DNA of 6,780 nucleotides from Alphaproteobacteria bacterium (GTDB lineage Bacteria > Pseudomonadota > Alphaproteobacteria > Rhizobiales > Hyphomicrobiaceae), in the NCBI GenBank assembly GCA_005888525.1, contig VBAB01000582.1, forward strand, positions 1-6,780, written 5' to 3'. The notes under the pieces were generated by a model. The model was not told where the DNA came from, searched no databases, and saw only the letters and a program-made list of their open reading frames with translations. A program made the position numbers and the translations under genes. Shown piece by piece: positions 5,944 to 6,780 of this stretch. Numbering within the stretch: the first letter of the stretch is position 1; each line of letters begins with the position of its first letter.

Positions 5944-6780
5944 GTGCCGATCATCGAGCCAGCGCCCTGGCGCCACCAGTATTTCGATGCCGTGGATTGC
6001 CCGCCGGATCTTTACATTCCCACCGACGACCCGGAGGCGTGGGAGTGGAACCCCGCCCACCGCTGGGTGTTCGACAAATTGCAGGTGGCGCTCAGCCAGG
6101 GTCTGGCGGCCGGCCCGCACGGCACCATGCCGCCGCAGTTCCCGGTATTCTCCAAGCCCATCATGAACTTCCGCGGGCTCGGCGCCGGCAGCCGCATCCT
6201 GCACTCGGCTGAAGACTATGATCGTCACCACACGGCGGGGCATTTTTGGATGACGCTGCTCGAAGGCCGGCACGTCTCGAGCGACGTTGCGCTCGTCGCC
6301 GGCGTGCCCAAGTGGTGGCGACACGCGACCGGTCTTGCAACCGGCGAGGGCATGTTCGACCGTTGGACCATTCACGCGGCAGCCGATCCGCCGCTGGAGG
6401 CTGCGTGCGGGACCTGGATCATCCGGAATCTCGAGGGTTTCACGGGCATCCTCAACCTGGAGACCATCGGTGGCAGCATCATCGAGGCGCATCTGCGGCT
6501 GTCCGACCAGTGGCCGGACCTCTACGGCGCCGGCTGGACCGAGGCCTTCGTCGGCCTCTACCGCGATCGGGTCTGGCGCTATGCCGACGCCGACCGCCGC
6601 GACGGGTACAGCATCGTGCTGTGCGGGCCCTGGGGCCGGCGCTATCGCCATCCGCCGCCGACGCTGGTGCAGGAGGTGATGGGCATGGCGGGGGTGTCGA
6701 GCGTGCAGATCACCTTCCACGAGGACAAGGCGCCGGAGCGGCATTCCATGCCCCCGGGTGGATTTCGGGTGGCGATCGTC
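5944..6780 (+). CDS. ATP-grasp-like protein of unknown function, 3' end cut by window
   Basis: The frame is open for 279 codons from GTG 5944 to the window edge. An in-frame TAG at 5890-5892 limits upstream extension, and GTG is the best start, with only a weak GGA nine bases before it. I do not recognise a named family. The order of motifs resembles an ATP-grasp fold: HRWVFDKLQVALSQGL (39-54) as the N-terminal helix; FPVFSKPIMNFRGLGAGSRI (66-85) with a strand Lys (K71) and glycine-rich loop; LLEGRHVSSDVALVAG (105-120), like the E-x-G-x-E/H-x-S-x-D strand pair; and FTGILNLETIGGSIIEAHLR (166-185), like the metal-binding strand, with E173, E181 and R185 but His183 where Asn is usual. ATP-grasp enzymes join a carboxylate to an amine or thiol through an acyl phosphate. 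The pre-ATP-grasp domain would be very short. The reading frame is secure; the fold is my inference from pattern. It is divergent from the Grx-DinB gene. Confidence 0.8.
   Translation, partial: MPIIEPAPWRHQYFDAVDCPPDLYIPTDDPEAWEWNPAHRWVFDKLQVALSQGLAAGPHGTMPPQFPVFSKPIMNFRGLGAGSRILHSAEDYDRHHTAGHFWMTLLEGRHVSSDVALVAGVPKWWRHATGLATGEGMFDRWTIHAAADPPLEAACGTWIIRNLEGFTGILNLETIGGSIIEAHLRLSDQWPDLYGAGWTEAFVGLYRDRVWRYADADRRDGYSIVLCGPWGRRYRHPPPTLVQEVMGMAGVSSVQITFHEDKAPERHSMPPGGFRVAIV

Noticed and set aside
5917..6744. A 275-codon minus-strand open frame opposite the ATP-grasp-like gene
   Set aside because: The plus frame has a more natural composition and ordered motifs. The minus reading is His, Arg and Pro rich with no motif. 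Because the plus family is unnamed, this is the least certain of the rejected shadows.

Overview
The window is high-GC bacterial chromosome, most likely from an alphaproteobacterium. The evidence is GC-rich third positions in the coding frames, a Uma2-type remnant, and two dispersed palindromic repeats of the kind scattered through Rhizobiales-like genomes. Genus cannot be fixed from the sequence. There are no rRNA or tRNA genes, CRISPR arrays, transposases or phage genes.

Layout, left to right. (1) 6-556, minus: a decayed Uma2-family (DUF820) nuclease gene. Its two halves lie in different frames, and the segment that should carry a catalytic Asp is deleted. (2) About 575-604: a short REP-like palindrome just upstream of the remnant. 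(3) 657-2504, minus: a full-length gamma-glutamyltransferase-family Ntn hydrolase. It keeps the nucleophilic Thr but appears to lack two classical glutamate-binding residues. (4) 2554-2626: a 73-bp imperfect palindrome with 20-nt arms matching at 19 of 20 positions, in the middle of the divergent intergenic region. (5) 2682-3878, plus: an unrecognised polytopic membrane protein with a cysteine-containing, probably periplasmic domain. (6) 3971-4948, plus: a CorA-family divalent metal channel with its GMN motif. (7) 5041-5835, minus: a glutaredoxin-like domain fused to a DinB-like domain. (8) 5944-6780, plus, running off the window: an unnamed protein whose motif order resembles an ATP-grasp enzyme. 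It is divergent from the glutaredoxin-DinB gene, across 108 bp that hold a 9-bp direct repeat.

The membrane protein and corA are co-directional with a 92-bp gap and could be co-transcribed. corA and the glutaredoxin-DinB gene converge. The GGT-family hydrolase, the Grx-DinB fusion and the ATP-grasp-like protein could all act on peptide-like or thiol small molecules. That link is speculative, since they do not form one operon. The most interesting parts are the Grx-DinB fusion and the divergent ATP-grasp-like gene.
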